A stretch of DNA of 64,000 nucleotides from Brevibacillus invocatus (GCF_003710915.1 NZ_RHHR01000010.1:124001-188000); one strand, 5' to 3'; shown: positions 24,968 to 34,653, counted from the first letter of the stretch. Made by a program: numbers and translations. Notes: generated by a model not told the origin, from the letters alone.

Positions 24968-26419
24968 ATGACACTTAACCATGAATCCACAATTTTGGAA
25001 TGGCAACAAGCGATGGAAGAGGGTAAAACGACATCGCGCGAGCTAACTCAAGCTTTTTTGAAAAGGATTGCCGATAATGACAAACAAGGACTGCTTATAA
25101 ACGCAATCAGCGAAATCAATCCGGATGCCCTACATATCGCTGATGCCATGGACCGGGAACGCGCTTTGACCGGAAGTCGCGGCCCGCTGCATGGTATTTC
25201 GATCCTGATCAAGGATAATATAGCGACACATGACAGCATGCACACGACGGCTGGATCACTCGCCATGGCAGACTCTTATGCCTCTGCAGATGCTTTTCTC
25301 GTGTCCCGCCTTCGAGATGCCGGAGCTGTGTTGCTTGGTAAAACAAATCTGACGGAATGGGCGAATTTCATCTCGGATCACATGCCAAACGGATACAGCT
25401 CCCGTGGCGGACAAGTACTCAATCCGTACGGACCAGGAAGCTTGGATGTCGGTGGCTCCAGTGCAGGGTCGGGAGCCGCAATTGCAGCGGGCTTTGCCGT
25501 GGCAGCAGTTGGTACGGAAACGTCCGGCTCTATTCTGAATCCTGCCGCCCGCAATTCATTGGTCGGCATCAAACCAACTGTTGGTCTGATCAGCCGCACG
25601 GGAATCATTCCGATCGCCACGAGTCAGGATACGGCAGGTCCGATGGCTCGTACGGTAGAAGATGCAGCCATTTTGCTAGGCGTCATGGCTGGAATCGACG
25701 CACAAGACCCCGCTACGGGCAAAAGCAAAGGTCTCGTCCCAGCCGACTACCGGTCCAGTCTCGACCTCGACGGGTTGCGTGGGGCAAGGATCGGGATTGT
25801 ACGCTCCCGTTACATCGCGAAATTCGCTCAAGATGAGCAGGCATTGTATGAAGATGCAATCACCGTGCTGAAGGAAGCAGGGGCTACCGTCATCGATTCG
25901 ATCACGATTCCATCCGAAGAAGCCAACTGGCAAAATCTCGTTCTGATCCATGAGTTCAAATCCGGCTTGAATGCGTACTTAAAAACCCTTCCGGCATCTT
26001 TTCCATTGCGAACGTTAAAGGACATCATGCTCTGGAACCAGCAGCATGAGGAGCAAGCATTGCGCTATGGACAGATTCTCTTCGAAAAAGCAGAGAAAAC
26101 AAGCGGTGCGCTGACGGAGCCGGAATATATCACTACTCGCCTTTATGATTTGGAGATGTCTCAGCATCAAGGGATCGATGCCGTCTGTAACGAGCACAAC
26201 CTGGACTGTTTGGTCTTCCCGATGAGTGAAGGAGCTTCGATCGCAGCGCGTGCTGGGTATCCTTCCGTCACCGTACCTGCCGGCTATACACAGGCAGGCA
26301 AGCCATTTGGCATCATGTTTACAGGTCTAGCCTTCCAGGAGTCTGCTCTCATCCGCTACGCCTATGCCTACGAACAAAAGAGTCACAAGCGCATCGCCCC
26401 ACCTTTGCTCAACCATTAA
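24968..26419 (+). CDS. Amidase signature family protein
   Basis: A 483-residue amidase with the Ser-cisSer-Lys triad: K82 in ILIKDNI, the cis-serine in VGGSSAGSG (164-165) and nucleophile S188 in GTETSGSI. The order and spacing match the family, which includes GatA and many catabolic amidases. No gatB or gatC is adjacent, and the C-terminal pattern (FPMSEGASIAARAGYPSVTVPAGYTQ) is like the general amidases, so it is not the tRNA amidotransferase subunit. AGGTGAG precedes the ATG, and a strong terminator follows. The substrate is unknown. Confidence 0.9.
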   Translation: MTLNHESTILEWQQAMEEGKTTSRELTQAFLKRIADNDKQGLLINAISEINPDALHIADAMDRERALTGSRGPLHGISILIKDNIATHDSMHTTAGSLAMADSYASADAFLVSRLRDAGAVLLGKTNLTEWANFISDHMPNGYSSRGGQVLNPYGPGSLDVGGSSAGSGAAIAAGFAVAAVGTETSGSILNPAARNSLVGIKPTVGLISRTGIIPIATSQDTAGPMARTVEDAAILLGVMAGIDAQDPATGKSKGLVPADYRSSLDLDGLRGARIGIVRSRYIAKFAQDEQALYEDAITVLKEAGATVIDSITIPSEEANWQNLVLIHEFKSGLNAYLKTLPASFPLRTLKDIMLWNQQHEEQALRYGQILFEKAEKTSGALTEPEYITTRLYDLEMSQHQGIDAVCNEHNLDCLVFPMSEGASIAARAGYPSVTVPAGYTQAGKPFGIMFTGLAFQESALIRYAYAYEQKSHKRIAPPLLNH

Positions 26420-26429
26420 GAACCAACGT

Positions 26430-26468
26430 AAAAAACGCAGAGCGTCCACTTGGCGCCCTGCGTTTTTT
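26430..26468. terminator. Bidirectional terminator after the amidase gene
   Basis: AAAAAACGCAG pairs with CTGCGTTTTTT and inner GCG/CGC pairs extend the stem; T runs flank both sides. It serves the amidase on plus and the 149-residue membrane protein on minus. Confidence 0.85.
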
Positions 26469-26476
26469 CTCTACCG

Positions 26477-26926
26477 CTATAAAGTCGTTTTCTCTGCTTC
26501 CGCCTTGCCGAGGCGTTCTTGAAACAACGAGCCCAATTGCCCAATATCCACTTCCCATTTTTCGTCCTTGTAGAAGACTGTTGCCTTGGTCTCTCCTTTG
26601 ACCCCGACGATGCGGATGCTGGCTGTCTTCACTTCATAGCTACCGTCCGGCTGAAACGTAATATCAGCATCCTTCAGTTCTGCATCCAGAATGGGAGTGA
26701 TGGTCTTGTCCACAATCTCTTGGGTTGCTTGTACGGCTGTCCGCCCCATCTGAATGACTTGCTCGGGTGAAAATTGAAAAAAGAGAACGAGGACGACCCC
26801 GATCAGGACAAACATAGAAAGGATTCGAATTAATCCTTTGACGAGCCATTGTGCTGCCAAAATGACAAGGATGATGCACAACGCAACTGGCCAGTAATCT
26901 TTCACCAATTGAAGCAATTGCTCCAC
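26477..26926 (-). CDS. Membrane-anchored protein of unknown function
   Basis: A 149-residue protein with two adjacent hydrophobic segments (about residues 12-30 and 33-51), then an outward-facing or cytoplasmic domain of about 95 residues, rich in beta-strand pattern (ADITFQPDGSYEVKTASIRIVG, KATVFYKDEKWEVDIG). Two GTG codons lie three apart; the one at 26926 is chosen because AAAGGAG ends eight bases before it. I do not recognise the family and the neighbours give no clue. Confidence 0.7.
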   Translation of the reverse strand: MEQLLQLVKDYWPVALCIILVILAAQWLVKGLIRILSMFVLIGVVLVLFFQFSPEQVIQMGRTAVQATQEIVDKTITPILDAELKDADITFQPDGSYEVKTASIRIVGVKGETKATVFYKDEKWEVDIGQLGSLFQERLGKAEAEKTTL

Positions 26927-27010
26927 GGTTATCACTCCTTTGTTTCCATTCTCGCCAAAAGTGGCCGGGGTTTAACCATCGCAGAGCGCTGATATACGTG
27001 TAAACAGAAG

Positions 27011-27038
27011 AAAAAAACCGTCGCACAATGCAGACGGA
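27011..27038 (-). terminator. Terminator after the Ldh2-type dehydrogenase gene
   Basis: On the minus strand CCGTC-GCA pairs with TGC-GACGG (one bulged base), followed by seven T. It lies about 110 bases after the stop of the gene at 27146, the only upstream candidate on that strand. Confidence 0.75.
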
Positions 27039-27145
27039 TCCTTTCCGTTACTCGATTCATCATGATATTCGACCAACATTGACATTCCCCTGCCACTCTG
27101 CAAAAAACGTTAGCAAATCTTGGAGAGTTTTGTAGAAAAATCGAA

Positions 27146-28189
27146 TTATTTATATAGAGCTGGTACACCGAGAGAGTCCGCAAGTTGATTAAGCTCTGCC
27201 AGCACATGCTCACTGATCACGATTCCGTTTTTCATTCTTTCTTCTTCTTGGAGAAATTCAATCTCTCCAGGCAGATACAGCTCCTCCACACCGCTCGCAC
27301 GAACAGCACTCTTCACGTAGGCACCGAGAGTCGATGCCTGCTCTCTGAAGCGCTGCACTTCCATGAATGACGAGATTTGGATGGCTATCATGAAATGCGC
27401 GATTTCCTGCTTTTGCGAAAAGTCATAGAAAGAGGGAATCATTTTCGAGAACACTCCACCCGACAATACGCCTGTCAGGAGTTCGATCATAAGAGCCAAT
27501 CCAAAGCCTTTTGGTCCACCCAAAGGTAAAACGAAGCCCCCTTCTACGACAGCGGCTGGGTCCCTAGTGGGCTTACCTTCCCGGTCTGCACCCCATCCTT
27601 CTGGAATCGATTCTCCCATTGTTTTGGCGTAAACGATTTTTCCAAATGCGACATTACTGAGTGCCATATCGAGAAGAAGAGGAAATCTCCCATCGGTTGG
27701 CGCAGCTATTGCCAGTGGATTATTGCCTAGCACTTTTTCTGCCCCGCCCGTAGGTGGCATCAAAGGCGTGGTGTTGCTCATCACAATCCCTATCATTCCT
27801 TGCATGCTAGCCATCATTGCGTATCCTGCTGCAATTCCAAAATGATTGCTCTTTTGGACGGATACCATGCCTACTCCGTATTTTTTGGCTTTTTCCATCG
27901 CCAGCTCCATCGCTTTCTTCCCTACGATCTGTCCCATAGATCCATTCCCGTCCAGTAATGCAATAGCCTTTTCATCACGAAGGGTCGTGATCAAAGCTTC
28001 ACTGCGCACCAAGCCCTTTTGTATCCTTCTCACATAGACGGGAAGCCGCATAAAACCGTGACTGTGAATCCCACGCGCGTCCGCATTCAGCATGGTTTTC
28101 GATATCAGGTCGGCTTCATCCTGTGGTACCCCGATCTTCGTCAAACATGAGATAGAAAATAGCAATAGCTTCGTCGCCTGTATATCCAT
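27146..28189 (-). CDS. Malate/L-lactate dehydrogenase family (Ldh2) oxidoreductase
   Basis: A 347-residue NAD(P)-dependent 2-hydroxyacid dehydrogenase of the Ldh2/MDH2 family, which includes ureidoglycolate, sulfolactate and 2,3-diketogulonate enzymes. Typical segments are ADARGIHSHGFMRLPVYV near the N-terminus, the SNHFGIAAGYAMMA active-site region with its histidine, MSNTTPLMPPTGG, and LPLGGPKGFGLALMIELLTGVLSGG. AGGAGAG precedes the ATG. The substrate is not deducible; no pathway genes lie beside it. A 16-base palindrome sits in its leader region. Confidence 0.9.
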   Translation of the reverse strand: MDIQATKLLLFSISCLTKIGVPQDEADLISKTMLNADARGIHSHGFMRLPVYVRRIQKGLVRSEALITTLRDEKAIALLDGNGSMGQIVGKKAMELAMEKAKKYGVGMVSVQKSNHFGIAAGYAMMASMQGMIGIVMSNTTPLMPPTGGAEKVLGNNPLAIAAPTDGRFPLLLDMALSNVAFGKIVYAKTMGESIPEGWGADREGKPTRDPAAVVEGGFVLPLGGPKGFGLALMIELLTGVLSGGVFSKMIPSFYDFSQKQEIAHFMIAIQISSFMEVQRFREQASTLGAYVKSAVRASGVEELYLPGEIEFLQEEERMKNGIVISEHVLAELNQLADSLGVPALYK

Positions 28190-28355
28190 GTGTTCTCTCC
28201 TTTATCTCCTACATTGAGAGTGAGACCCTGCCAAAAAAACTCTTGCCCTCCCTTTCCTCACCCACGGGTGAATGTTGCGACATTCCATGACCGCTGCTGC
28301 TTCCACTGATATTTTAAGCAGGAGTGACGCAATGGTGCCCCCATATGATGCTTCA

Positions 28356-28371
28356 TTGTCTTATAAGACAA
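28356..28371. promoter_or_regulatory. Perfect 16-base palindrome upstream of the Ldh2-type gene
   Basis: TTGTCTTATAAGACAA reads the same on both strands and lies about 167 bases before the dehydrogenase start. A dyad of this length with TGTC/GACA arms fits an operator for a dimeric repressor, for example of the GntR class. There is no T run for a terminator. The regulator is unknown. Confidence 0.5.
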
Positions 28372-28395
28372 AATCATCATGATCGTTATTCACAG

Positions 28396-28429
28396 CAAAA
28401 AGAACCAGACCTGTTAGAGGTCCGGTTCT
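28396..28429 (-). terminator. Terminator after the YheC/YheD gene
   Basis: On the minus strand AGAACC and GACCT pair with AGGTC and GGTTCT around a five-base loop, followed by TTTTTG, directly after the stop at 28433. Confidence 0.88.
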
Positions 28430-28432
28430 CAA

Positions 28433-29557
28433 TCAACCATTTGCTTTATTCCTAGCATGTATCGGATGAATCCTTAACTGACTTTGCCCGTTTGTTCTCG
28501 CTAAAAACAAGGCGTATTCGAGAGGACGGCGTATCGCTTTCTGGTACCTCTCCTTATCGCCCATTTGCGAAAAAATTTCCCTCCCAGGCTTTGGGTTCAC
28601 TTCAATCAGCCAGGCTCGCCCCGACGCGTCAATCCCGATATCGAGACCGAATTCAACCATCCGACCAAAATGGGCTTCCAGGGATTCGGCTGTCTGCTGC
28701 GCGAGCGCCTCGCAATCTTTCACGATACGCGCAGTGTCGTCTTCACCGAAATGGGGACGCAGGAACGTTGCTGCTGGTACTGCTTTCCCACCCCCGTGCA
28801 AATTGGAGGTTGCACTGCGTTCCCCACCGATTCGTATTCCGTGACCGGTGATACTCCATTCTCCATGTCCATCCTTTTGAATTAAAAGGCGCATATCGAT
28901 GGTTCGCTTGGGAATGAGATCGAGGTGAAGACCTTGCTGGACGATATATTTTTGCCCCTTCGTCCATTTGTCTACCCAGTTTTGTACAGCCGAGAGCTGG
29001 GTTAGCATGGCCGAAACTTTCAAGCGTTGCTTATCCCGCCCGAGTAAACGATAACCGCCGCCAATCTTTTCTACGCGTAAAATATTTCGCCCACCCGTGC
29101 CATTAATAGGCTTCACGTACAAAATCTTGTGACGCTCCAGCATCGTTGCGAGTTTACTTCTCGTGTACAGCCAGGTCTCTGGCAACCAGCGATGCATGCG
29201 GCTGTCCCGAACCAACACATCATGAACCCGCCATTTGTTCGCTAGTCTGTTGTTTACATACAAGAAGGAGCTTTTGCTCCGAAAAGCAACGTAATCCTTG
29301 AAGGCTTGCGTCGGCGTATACCGGTAGCGGTCAAAGACTGCATCTGGGCGATCAAAGAGTTGGCCATGCCATTTACCTTGCTCGTTTAGCACGTAACCTT
29401 TCACCTGTTTTTCATGTGCCTTCACATCTTTCGGTGAAAATAAAAAGACGCGACAACCCAATTCTCGCCCCGCTTTCAACAGCTTGCGAAAGTAGGCTGG
29501 TTCCGCGAACTTTTTACCTTCCCGCCAGGTTAGAATTCCGATTGTGGGTCGTTTCAT
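28433..29557 (-). CDS. YheC/YheD family spore-coat-associated ATP-grasp protein
   Basis: A 374-residue protein of the family found in B. subtilis YheC and YheD, which locate to the spore coat. The N-terminal part (TIGILTWREGKKFAEPAYFRKLLKAG) and DAVFDRYRYT fit the family. The C-terminal ATP-grasp fold shows ILYVKPINGTGGRNILRV (ATP-binding lysine and glycine loop), DMRLLIQKDGHGEWSITGHGIRIGG and the metal-binding end FGLDIGIDASGRAWLIEVNPKPGR. Such folds ligate a carboxylate to an amine, but no reaction is established for this family as far as I know. Its presence supports a spore-forming host. Confidence 0.9.
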   Translation of the reverse strand: MKRPTIGILTWREGKKFAEPAYFRKLLKAGRELGCRVFLFSPKDVKAHEKQVKGYVLNEQGKWHGQLFDRPDAVFDRYRYTPTQAFKDYVAFRSKSSFLYVNNRLANKWRVHDVLVRDSRMHRWLPETWLYTRSKLATMLERHKILYVKPINGTGGRNILRVEKIGGGYRLLGRDKQRLKVSAMLTQLSAVQNWVDKWTKGQKYIVQQGLHLDLIPKRTIDMRLLIQKDGHGEWSITGHGIRIGGERSATSNLHGGGKAVPAATFLRPHFGEDDTARIVKDCEALAQQTAESLEAHFGRMVEFGLDIGIDASGRAWLIEVNPKPGREIFSQMGDKERYQKAIRRPLEYALFLARTNGQSQLRIHPIHARNKANG

Positions 29558-29604
29558 CCGACCATCCTCCCTCGTTTCCTTCCTGGCAGTTTATTCACCT
29601 ACAC

Positions 29605-30525
29605 CTATTTTGGCACTTCTTTCAAGGCGTTTTGCAAAGCCTGCAGCTCAACAGGCAACGGTGCCTGTACCCGAACGACTTGCCCGCCAAACGGATGGCG
29701 AAACTGAAGCTGTGCGGCATGCAACGCTTGCCGGTTTATAAGACCGACTTTTCCACCGTACAAGGTATCTCCCAAGAGCGGATGACCGATGTGACTCATA
29801 TGAACGCGAATTTGATGCGTACGTCCGGTCTCCAGGGAGCATTGAAGCAGAGTGACATCTTGATAGCGCTTCATGACCTGATAGTGTGTTACCGCCTTGT
29901 CGCCATTTGGTGTGACCCTCCTGCGCGTGGCATGATTGCGATCCCTGCCGATCGGCTCGTCTATCTTCCCTCGATCAGCTTTCACACGTCCCTGAACAAA
30001 GGCCTGATAGGTGCGCTTGATCTGACGTTCTCGCAGCAGCTCGTCTAGCAATGCAGCTGCCCACGCGTGTTTGGCGTACAGCACAACTCCCGATGTTTCC
30101 TGGTCCAGTCTGTGTACGTGGCGCACTTTGCTGAAAACTCCCGTGCGAGCGAAATGGCCAGCCACCCAATGATCCAGGGTGCCGCGATGCTCGGGCTCAG
30201 TCGGATGAAGCAATACACCTGCGGGTTTGTTTACGATCAACAAATGATCGTCCTCGTACAGAACATCAAGCGCAAAAACAGCAGGCTCTACACCATATGG
30301 CTCCTGCTGGCATAGACGCATTCTAAGCTCCTGGCCCGCTTCACCGCGCACATGCTGGGCGACAGGTGTTCCGTCCAGCCATACCTCTTTATGCTGAAAC
30401 AAAAGATGGACCTGCTTGCGAGGCAGTTTCCATTCTTCCCGCAGCAGGTTCCCTAATGGCATGGCTGTGTCTGCTTCACGCAAATGCGCTATCAGCCATT
30501 CTCCTTCTTTATGCATATCAAGCAT
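29605..30525 (-). CDS. RluA family pseudouridine synthase
   Basis: A 306-residue RNA pseudouridine synthase. The N-terminal part (PLGNLLREEWKLPRKQVHLLFQHKEVWLDG) resembles an S4-like RNA-binding region; the catalytic domain has the RluA motif HRLDQETSGVVLYAK with catalytic D141, then GKIDEPIGRD, RTHQIRVHMSHIGHPLLGDTLYGG. It modifies uridines in rRNA or tRNA; the exact site is not deducible among RluA/C/D types. ATG 30525 is placed about 11 bases after AAGGGG; a TTG three codons upstream is an alternative. It follows the thioredoxin-like gene by about 29 bases. Confidence 0.88.
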   Translation of the reverse strand: MLDMHKEGEWLIAHLREADTAMPLGNLLREEWKLPRKQVHLLFQHKEVWLDGTPVAQHVRGEAGQELRMRLCQQEPYGVEPAVFALDVLYEDDHLLIVNKPAGVLLHPTEPEHRGTLDHWVAGHFARTGVFSKVRHVHRLDQETSGVVLYAKHAWAAALLDELLRERQIKRTYQAFVQGRVKADRGKIDEPIGRDRNHATRRRVTPNGDKAVTHYQVMKRYQDVTLLQCSLETGRTHQIRVHMSHIGHPLLGDTLYGGKVGLINRQALHAAQLQFRHPFGGQVVRVQAPLPVELQALQNALKEVPK

Positions 30526-30554
30526 TTTTCTCAAGTCCCCTTGCTGAATCGACG

Positions 30555-30902
30555 TTACTCTTGTGCCAATCCCTGGCTTACTTGAATGGCACGGTCGAGG
30601 AAATGCTCGATCTCTTCACGGCTTTTGCCCAGTTTGCTGACGAAGCGGATGAGCTCCTTGCCTTCGTGGAAGGCGATAAAGCTAGGAATTCCGAATACAT
30701 CCAGCTTTTGAGACAGCTCTGGCAAGGTGTCGCGATTAATGGCGACCATGTCCAATTTATCTGCATATGCTTTCTCGACTTCTGGCATGAAGGGATCAAT
30801 CCGGTGGCAATCCGGGCACCAGTCAGTGTAAAACTTTACGATTACAGGCTTTTGGCCATTTGTAGCTTGCTCAAACTCTGCTTCTGTCTTGATTTCTCTC
30901 AT
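30555..30902 (-). CDS. Thioredoxin-like protein
   Basis: A 115-residue single-domain thioredoxin fold with active site W28-C-P-D-C32 and the cis-proline segment GIPSFIAF. The core is [32 protein letters not shown] differs from the canonical WCGPC, placing it among thioredoxin-like proteins used for specialised disulfide exchange. There is no signal peptide, so it is cytosolic. The ATG at 30902 follows AGGGAGGAAACGG. It is upstream of and close to the pseudouridine synthase gene. Confidence 0.9.
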   Translation of the reverse strand: MREIKTEAEFEQATNGQKPVIVKFYTDWCPDCHRIDPFMPEVEKAYADKLDMVAINRDTLPELSQKLDVFGIPSFIAFHEGKELIRFVSKLGKSREEIEHFLDRAIQVSQGLAQE

Positions 30903-30984
30903 TTCCGTTTCCTCCCTAGAATGATTTGGCAATAGTGTATCACAGGCCATTTCTTTTGTCGCTTTGTGTGTGCACTTAAAGGTT

Positions 30985-31872
30985 TTAGATTTGTCCGCCC
31001 TGATCTACGAGAATCTGGACAAAAGCCTCTGCAGGCTTTGACAACGGTCGATCCTTGCGATACGCCACAACCAGGGTGCGACTTGGCTTGGAGGTCAATC
31101 GCACATAAACCGGCGGCTCAATGGACCCTGGTGCAAGAGTAATCATTTTCGGAGCAAAGGAAAATCCCATGCCAGCGGATACAAGTGATTGTACCGTCTG
31201 GATATTGCTGCTTTCAAACACGATGCGAGGGCGAAAACCAGCCAGTTCGCACAAGCGCAAGGAAATCGTCCGGAAGCCTTGACCTTCCTTCAACAGAATG
31301 AAGGGTTGATCCGACAACTCTGCCAGATCGATTTCCTCGCGTTCGGCCAACGGATGCTGAGGCGGTACGGCAAGAAAAATTTCCTCGTTGATCGCAGGGA
31401 TTGTCTCAATGGATAGGTCTCCGATCGGCATTGTCAGTAAGCTGACATCTATTTTGCCTCTCACCAGCAGTTGTTCCAAGTGGCTAGAGGTATCCTCCAC
31501 CAGTTGAAGCTCGACTCCTGGAAAGCGCTTTGTAAATGCAGAAATGACATGAGGCAATACATAAGCTCCGGTGATTGGCAGACTCCCTACCATCAGCTTG
31601 CCGCTCTCTCCTACTGCATACGAGCGCATCTCGCGTTCCAAACCGTCCGACATGTCCACAAGGGTTTGGGCAACTTGTACAAAGCGTTGCCCCGCATCTG
31701 TCAGCTCAACATGCTGGGGCAAGCGGTGAAATAACGTAACACCCAAGAGCTTTTCCAGCTTGGCAATCTGTTGGCTGAGTGATGGCTGGGCTAGATGTAA
31801 TCGATTCGCTGCGCGGGAAAAACTGCGTTCTTCCGCAACTGCCAGCACATAACGGACTTGTCGTAACTCCAT
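30985..31872 (-). CDS. LysR family transcriptional regulator
   Basis: A 295-residue regulator: residues 1-60 are the winged-helix DNA-binding domain ([41 protein letters not shown]) and the rest a two-lobe effector-binding domain ([23 protein letters not shown]). It is divergent from leuC with 114 bases between starts, the usual arrangement for a LysR protein that controls its neighbour, so leuCD is the likely target. The ATG at 31872 follows GGGAGG; twelve upstream in-frame codons overlap the promoter. The effector is unknown. Confidence 0.9.
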   Translation of the reverse strand: MELRQVRYVLAVAEERSFSRAANRLHLAQPSLSQQIAKLEKLLGVTLFHRLPQHVELTDAGQRFVQVAQTLVDMSDGLEREMRSYAVGESGKLMVGSLPITGAYVLPHVISAFTKRFPGVELQLVEDTSSHLEQLLVRGKIDVSLLTMPIGDLSIETIPAINEEIFLAVPPQHPLAEREEIDLAELSDQPFILLKEGQGFRTISLRLCELAGFRPRIVFESSNIQTVQSLVSAGMGFSFAPKMITLAPGSIEPPVYVRLTSKPSRTLVVAYRKDRPLSKPAEAFVQILVDQGGQI

Positions 31873-31906
31873 AAAAACCTCCCGATAGGCAAAAACTATC
31901 CTTCTC

Positions 31907-31917
31907 ATAATTATTAT
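31907..31917. promoter_or_regulatory. Dyad ATAAT-T-ATTAT in the lysR-leuC intergenic region
   Basis: An 11-base near-palindrome with a one-base centre lies between the divergent lysR and leuC genes and overlaps the -10 element of the lysR promoter. It is a candidate LysR binding site, which would allow autoregulation. Confidence 0.4.
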
Positions 31918-31941
31918 ATCTTTGATCTATTTTCATTGCCA
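31913..31941 (-). promoter_or_regulatory. Promoter of the LysR gene
   Basis: On the minus strand TGGCAA and TATAAT are 17 bases apart, about 40 bases before the lysR start codon. The -10 is a perfect match; the -35 is fair. Confidence 0.55.
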
Positions 31942-31986
31942 TGATACAACCTTGATAAGAGTTTTTCGCACGAAGGAGGAAAAAGA

Positions 31987-33420
31987 ATGATGAAACCCCG
32001 CACGATGTTTGAAAAGATTTGGGACAACCACGTCATCCACGAAGAAGCAGGGAAACCGAGCCTGCTGTATATCGACCTGCACCTGGTGCACGAAGTAACC
32101 TCACCACAAGCGTTTGAAGGACTCCGTCTCGCTGGACGCAAAGTTCGCCGCCCGGACCTGACTTTCGCGACCATGGATCATAACGTTCCGACTGCTGACC
32201 GCTTTAATGTCAAAGATCCAATCTCCCGTCAGCAAATGGAGACCCTCACCCAGAACTGTGAAGAATTCGGAATCACACTCGCTGACCTGAACAGCCCGGA
32301 TCAAGGGATCGTTCACGTTATCGGACCTGAGCTGGGCTTGACTTCTCCTGGTAAAACGATTGTTTGTGGAGACAGCCACACCTCTACTCACGGCGCTTTC
32401 GGTGCACTTGCTTTTGGTATTGGTACCAGTGAGGTTGAGCACGTACTGGCTACTCAATGTCTGCAACAATCGAAACCAAAAACAATGGAAGTTCGCGTAA
32501 ATGGTGATTTGCCATTCGGCGTTAGCGCAAAAGACTTAATTTTGGCGATCATCGCAAAATACGGAACTGATTTCGCAACGGGCTATGTCATCGAGTATAC
32601 CGGAGCTGCAATTCGCAAGCTGACCATGGAAGAGCGCATGACGGTTTGCAACATGACCATTGAAGGTGGCGCACGCGCTGGTTTGATCGCACCTGACCAA
32701 ACGACATTTGATTATTTGAAAGGCAAGCGCTTTGCTCCTCAAGGAGAAGACTTCCTGGCAGCAGTAGAAGCGTGGAAGCAGCTGGTTACAGACGAAGGTG
32801 CGCAGTACGATACCGTATGCGAAATCGATGCTACGACGATTGCGCCACAAGTAACCTGGGGAACAAGCCCTGGAATGGGTACGGACATCACCAAAACCGT
32901 TCCAGCACCGGAATCTTTCGAAACAGCCAACCAACGCAAAGCGGCTCAGGATGCACTCGCCTACATGGGTCTGACTCCAGGAACGCCAATGAGCGAAATC
33001 AAGATCGACCGTGTCTTCATCGGCTCTTGTACCAACGGCCGTATCGAAGACCTGCGCAAAGCTGCTGAGGTGGCAAAAGGACGCAAGGTCTCCCCTTCCG
33101 TACATGCGATGGTCGTGCCTGGCTCCCAACTGGTTAAGCAAATTGCTGAGCAAGAAGGATTGCATCTGATTTTCCAAGAAGCTGGCTTCGACTGGCGCGA
33201 ATCTGGATGCTCCATGTGCCTCGCGATGAACCCAGACATCCTGAGTGAAGGCGAGCGTTGTGCTTCCACTTCCAACCGTAACTTCGAAGGTCGTCAAGGA
33301 CGCGGTGGACGTACACACCTGGTAAGCCCAGAGATGGCAGCAGCCGCAGCGATCGCTGGACACTTCGTAGATGTGCGTGAATGGAAAAGCGAGAACGCTA
33401 GCAAGGAGGTATTCCAATGA
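31987..33420 (+). CDS. leuC: 3-isopropylmalate dehydratase large subunit
   Basis: A 477-residue aconitase-family enzyme isomerising 2- to 3-isopropylmalate in leucine synthesis. The 4Fe-4S ligands are visible in [14 protein letters not shown] and [13 protein letters not shown]; other marks are [32 protein letters not shown] and [21 protein letters not shown]. Two adjacent ATGs follow an AAGGAGG site, and the first is used. It overlaps leuD by four bases. leuA and leuB are not in the window, and no T-box leader fits into the 114-base upstream gap, so control may rest with the divergent LysR protein. Confidence 0.96.
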   Translation: MMKPRTMFEKIWDNHVIHEEAGKPSLLYIDLHLVHEVTSPQAFEGLRLAGRKVRRPDLTFATMDHNVPTADRFNVKDPISRQQMETLTQNCEEFGITLADLNSPDQGIVHVIGPELGLTSPGKTIVCGDSHTSTHGAFGALAFGIGTSEVEHVLATQCLQQSKPKTMEVRVNGDLPFGVSAKDLILAIIAKYGTDFATGYVIEYTGAAIRKLTMEERMTVCNMTIEGGARAGLIAPDQTTFDYLKGKRFAPQGEDFLAAVEAWKQLVTDEGAQYDTVCEIDATTIAPQVTWGTSPGMGTDITKTVPAPESFETANQRKAAQDALAYMGLTPGTPMSEIKIDRVFIGSCTNGRIEDLRKAAEVAKGRKVSPSVHAMVVPGSQLVKQIAEQEGLHLIFQEAGFDWRESGCSMCLAMNPDILSEGERCASTSNRNFEGRQGRGGRTHLVSPEMAAAAAIAGHFVDVREWKSENASKEVFQ

Positions 33421-34001
33421 ACCCATTTGTCATCCATACAGGAGTGGCTGCCCCACTTGATCGTGTAAACGTAGATACGGACGCCATCATCCCCAAACAG
33501 TTTTTGAAGCGCATTGAACGCAGCGGATTTGGACAGTTTCTGTTCTACGAATGGAGATTTGAAGTAGATGGCAGCACGATTGATTCGTTCATTTTGAACA
33601 CACCTGAGTACAAGGATTCTACGGTCCTGCTCGCCCGCAACAACTTCGGATGCGGCTCTTCTCGTGAGCATGCTCCTTGGGCCCTGCTTGACTACGGCTT
33701 CCGTGTAGTCATCGCTCCATCTTTTGCTGACATTTTCTACAACAACTGCTTCAAAAACGGCATTCTGCCAATCAAGCTGAGCGAAGAACAAGTCGACGAA
33801 CTGTTCAAACGCGCTCAAGGACAGAAGAACTATCAGCTGACTATTGATCTGCAGGAACAGGTAGTCAAAGACAACGATGGTCTCTCCTACCCGTTCGAGG
33901 TAGATTCCTATCGCCGCTACTGCTTGCTCAACGGCTTGGATGACATCGGCATTACCCTTCAATACGAAGATAAAATTGCTGCTTACGAAGCTCGCCGCTA
34001 A
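33417..34001 (+). CDS. leuD: 3-isopropylmalate dehydratase small subunit
   Basis: A 194-residue partner of LeuC carrying the swivelling domain. Conserved parts are [31 protein letters not shown] near the start, [49 protein letters not shown] in the middle, and [25 protein letters not shown] at the end. The ATGA overlap with leuC suggests translational coupling and equal amounts of the two subunits. Confidence 0.97.
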   Translation: MNPFVIHTGVAAPLDRVNVDTDAIIPKQFLKRIERSGFGQFLFYEWRFEVDGSTIDSFILNTPEYKDSTVLLARNNFGCGSSREHAPWALLDYGFRVVIAPSFADIFYNNCFKNGILPIKLSEEQVDELFKRAQGQKNYQLTIDLQEQVVKDNDGLSYPFEVDSYRRYCLLNGLDDIGITLQYEDKIAAYEARR

Positions 34002-34024
34002 TCAGGCCGAAGCTACGTGAAAAG

Positions 34025-34066
34025 GCGAAGGCATGGAGCTACTAGCTTTCATGCCTTCGCTTTTTA
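34025..34066 (+). terminator. Terminator of leuCD
   Basis: GCGAAGGCATG and CATGCCTTCGC form an 11-base perfect stem followed by TTTTTAT, about 23 bases after the leuD stop. The preceding AAAAG also allows use from the minus strand. Confidence 0.92.
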
Positions 34067-34074
34067 TGTAGATG

Positions 34075-34581
34075 CTAAAAAAGCAAATACATATGGGTCT
34101 CGTCTACGTATTTATCTCCGATCTTCAATGCCCTTTTCTCTTGACCGAATGGCTGAAAACCCATTTTTTCGTAAAAACGGACTGCTGCCTGATTCGAAGT
34201 AACGACGGCAAGCTGCACTTGATCGATATCCCCAAAAGCCTGCAAATGCGCCAGGGTCGCCTGCATGAGCTCTCGTGCTACACCTGTGCCCCTGTGTGCT
34301 TGCTTCACATACATCGAAACGATGACTGCCTTGTGCCGTACCTTCGCACCCTTATGGCGAAAATAGCCGATGAGCCCGACGATTTCCCCTTCTTCAAAAG
34401 CGCCAAAATAGCCGCTCTCTCCTTGATTGGACAAGGCTAATCTTGCTTGCCAATCCTCCAGGCTCTTCTTTTTTTCTTCCTCTAAGCTGGCGCCAAACGC
34501 CTCCGGCTCCTGCTCCAATGCTTCTAGTCGTATGGCCGCCAACGCTTGAGCATCGTTCGGTACCAGTAGGCGTATTTCCAT
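34075..34581 (-). CDS. GNAT family N-acetyltransferase
   Basis: A 168-residue acetyltransferase with the full fold: IRLLVPNDAQALAAIRLEALEQEPEAFG, strand YFGAFEEGEIVGLIGYF, MYVKQAHRGTGVARELMQATLAHL with the acetyl-CoA loop Q-x-x-R-G-x-G-x-A, and VVTSNQAAVRFYEKMGFQPFG. The pattern resembles the RimI/PhnO-like acetyltransferases that act on small amines or protein termini; the substrate is unknown. It is convergent with leuD and shares its terminator region. Confidence 0.9.
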   Translation of the reverse strand: MEIRLLVPNDAQALAAIRLEALEQEPEAFGASLEEEKKKSLEDWQARLALSNQGESGYFGAFEEGEIVGLIGYFRHKGAKVRHKAVIVSMYVKQAHRGTGVARELMQATLAHLQAFGDIDQVQLAVVTSNQAAVRFYEKMGFQPFGQEKRALKIGDKYVDETHMYLLF

Positions 34582-34653
34582 TCTAAGCTGCCCCTCTCCC
34601 TACATTTCCCACCATCATAGTGGACGAGGGCCTGATTGTAAAGAGAATCAGAC

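Noticed and set aside
24968-26419. Assignment of the amidase as GatA.
   Set aside because: No gatB or gatC is nearby, and the C-terminal half fits the general amidases better.
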